Positions 7,034 through 7,868 of a stretch of DNA of 7,868 nt are shown here, in pieces. Both the position numbers and the translations under genes were made by a program. The number at the start of each line of letters is the position of its first letter. The first letter of the stretch is position 1. The stretch spans positions 1 to 7,868 of the forward strand of contig CAMLRJ010000141.1 of the NCBI GenBank assembly GCA_946482345.1, given 5' to 3'. The notes under the pieces were generated by a model that was not told the DNA's origin, searched no databases, and saw nothing but the letters and a program-made list of their open reading frames with translations. Origin of the DNA: an uncultured Cellvibrio sp. GTDB taxonomy: Bacteria > Pseudomonadota > Gammaproteobacteria > Pseudomonadales > Cellvibrionaceae.

Positions 7034-7135
7034 CCCCCTCCTAACCTCCCCCTCCACAAGGGGGAGGGATCGATCACTCCGCAAAAAATAAGGAGTCAGT
7101 TCCTCCCCCTTACGAAGGGGGAGGTTAGGAGGGGG
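7034..7135. repeat. Second inverted-repeat element (C/G-rich palindrome pair) between macA and the DUF4198 gene
   Basis: Arms 7034-7067 and 7102-7135 are reverse complements over 34 bp with three mismatches (7054, 7056, 7057), all in the loop of the inner hairpin. Each arm folds on itself: CCTCCCCCT/AGGGGGAGG with a 5-base loop on the left, and a 10-bp stem with a 3-base loop on the right. A smaller dyad ACTCC (7076-7080)/GGAGT (7092-7096) sits in the centre. It is unlike the element at 3619-3690 in sequence but the same in design, a REP-pair or MITE. It resembles a dispersed bacterial repeat whose translations read NLPLHKGEG or LPLTKGEVRRG. It fills nearly the whole intergenic gap and could affect read-through into macA. 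There is no T-run after it, so it is not a standard terminator. Confidence 0.85.
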
Positions 7136-7142
7136 TTTGTGT

Positions 7143-7868
7143 TTATTCCGGCAACACCTCAAACGTTGCGACATAACTTGCAGAGCGTTGAGTCGCCGGT
7201 TTTGCTACCTTGTTATCACGATATTGCGCGCTTAACCAATACATACCGGCTGTTGGCCAGGTAATTTGAAATTGTCCTTTCTTATCGGTAACCACTTCAA
7301 TAGCCTGTTGGTCATTACGATAACGCATTCCACCAGCGATTACAGTCACTTTAACATCGGCCACTGGTTCACCGTTCATCAGGAATACAAACTCTGCCGT
7401 TTCACCCGCAAATAAATCATTGGGATGTGTGACAGGTTTTAATTCAAGACCTTTTTTAGTTGGCTGCAAAACTGTATCGCTGGGAGTACCGGAAGTCACA
7501 AAAGTTTCCATACGACGCGAAAATTCGGTGACTTGCAATTTATTTGCACCTTTTGGAACCTGCGTTGCAAAATCTTTCGGATCTGCTTTTTGACCACGCG
7601 GTGGCCACATACGGCGTTCACCTTCTGCAGTTTCCCAAGTTGCCATCAAACCACTGGATGCAATAGCAACTTTGTAAGTGCCTTTTTGCGGCAATTGTAA
7701 ATCGAAACTGCTGCGAAATTTCCCCGTATTAAGATTGGTTGCTTGCGCACTTTTGCCATCAGGTGCCGTAATTAACAAATCATCGAATCGCATAGGTGCA
7801 TGATCAGCATGAAAAATATCATTGGATACCGCCCCATCTATTGTGACCCAGGCATCGTTTGATGAAAG
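7143..7868 (-). CDS. DUF4198 domain protein (periplasmic, COG5266-like), C-terminal part
   Basis: The reading frame is open to the right edge, so the start is outside; 241 codons plus the stop (TAA, 7145-7143) are visible. An internal ATG at 7793 is not the start, because conserved sequence continues before it: NDAWVTIDGAVSNDIFHADH leading into APMRFDDLLITAPDGK. Landmarks after that are SSFDLQLPQKGTYKVAI and MWPPRG, then a second beta-rich Ig-like half with FAGETAEFVFLMNGEPV, a KGQFQITWPTAGMYWL stretch and the end ATFEVLPE. This pattern fits the DUF4198 family, exported proteins once described as periplasmic components of cobalt/nickel transport and often found with DUF2271, PepSY and TonB-receptor genes. 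Its biochemical role is not established. It reads in the same direction as macA, 141 bp upstream, but the repeat element between them makes shared transcription uncertain. Confidence 0.8.
   Translation of the reverse strand, partial: LSSNDAWVTIDGAVSNDIFHADHAPMRFDDLLITAPDGKSAQATNLNTGKFRSSFDLQLPQKGTYKVAIASSGLMATWETAEGERRMWPPRGQKADPKDFATQVPKGANKLQVTEFSRRMETFVTSGTPSDTVLQPTKKGLELKPVTHPNDLFAGETAEFVFLMNGEPVADVKVTVIAGGMRYRNDQQAIEVVTDKKGQFQITWPTAGMYWLSAQYRDNKVAKPATQRSASYVATFEVLPE

Noticed and set aside
7034..7135. Rho-independent terminator after the DUF4198 gene
   Set aside because: The stems are strong but no T-run follows on the minus strand, and the paired nested design fits a dispersed repeat better.
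6800..7264. Open plus-strand frame of 154 codons covering the macA start and the gap
   Set aside because: It is antisense to macA and the DUF4198 gene; its recognisable part is the translated repeat (NLPLHKGEG, LPLTKGEV). No ribosome site or known domain.
7143..7793. DUF4198 gene starting at the ATG at 7793
   Set aside because: The frame stays open to 7868, and the residues before this Met fit the conserved domain, so the true start lies outside the window.

Overview
The window looks like chromosomal DNA of a gammaproteobacterium, most likely in or near the Cellvibrionaceae (Cellvibrio type). This is inferred from the moderately AT-rich coding style and from the gene families present: a nitrate transporter next to a PP2C/kinase fusion, a MacAB-type pump with a NodT-type outer membrane lipoprotein, and a DUF4198 protein. 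No 16S or other marker is present, so the assignment is tentative.

Left part (1-2229): the first 89 codons of a nitrate/nitrite MFS transporter read leftward out of the window. They diverge from a 572-residue protein that joins a PP2C-type phosphatase, a Ser/Thr kinase and one C-terminal membrane helix. The 243-bp gap between them holds a good sigma-54 (-24/-12) promoter match facing the transporter. A dyad lies over its predicted transcription start, and an 11-bp direct repeat lies upstream in enhancer range. This suggests nitrogen-controlled nitrate uptake with a linked phospho-signalling protein.

Middle part (2231-7001): a leftward three-gene operon encodes a tripartite export pump. Its order is macA (periplasmic adaptor), macB (ATPase/permease), then an outer membrane factor of the TolC/NodT lipoprotein group. 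macA and macB overlap as TAATG, and macB runs into the outer membrane factor through GGAGTGATGATG, so all three are translationally coupled. The outer membrane factor gene ends one base from the end of the kinase gene, with no terminator visible between the two converging genes.

Right part (7002-7868): a 141-bp gap filled by a large inverted repeat separates macA from a partial DUF4198 protein that continues past the right edge.

The most unusual structure is a pair of REP-like palindromes (3619-3690) lying in frame between the start codon and the lipobox of the outer membrane factor gene, where they encode part of the leader. A second, unrelated inverted pair of palindromes sits at 7034-7135. 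Two different mobile-type repeat families have therefore settled at the two ends of the same operon.
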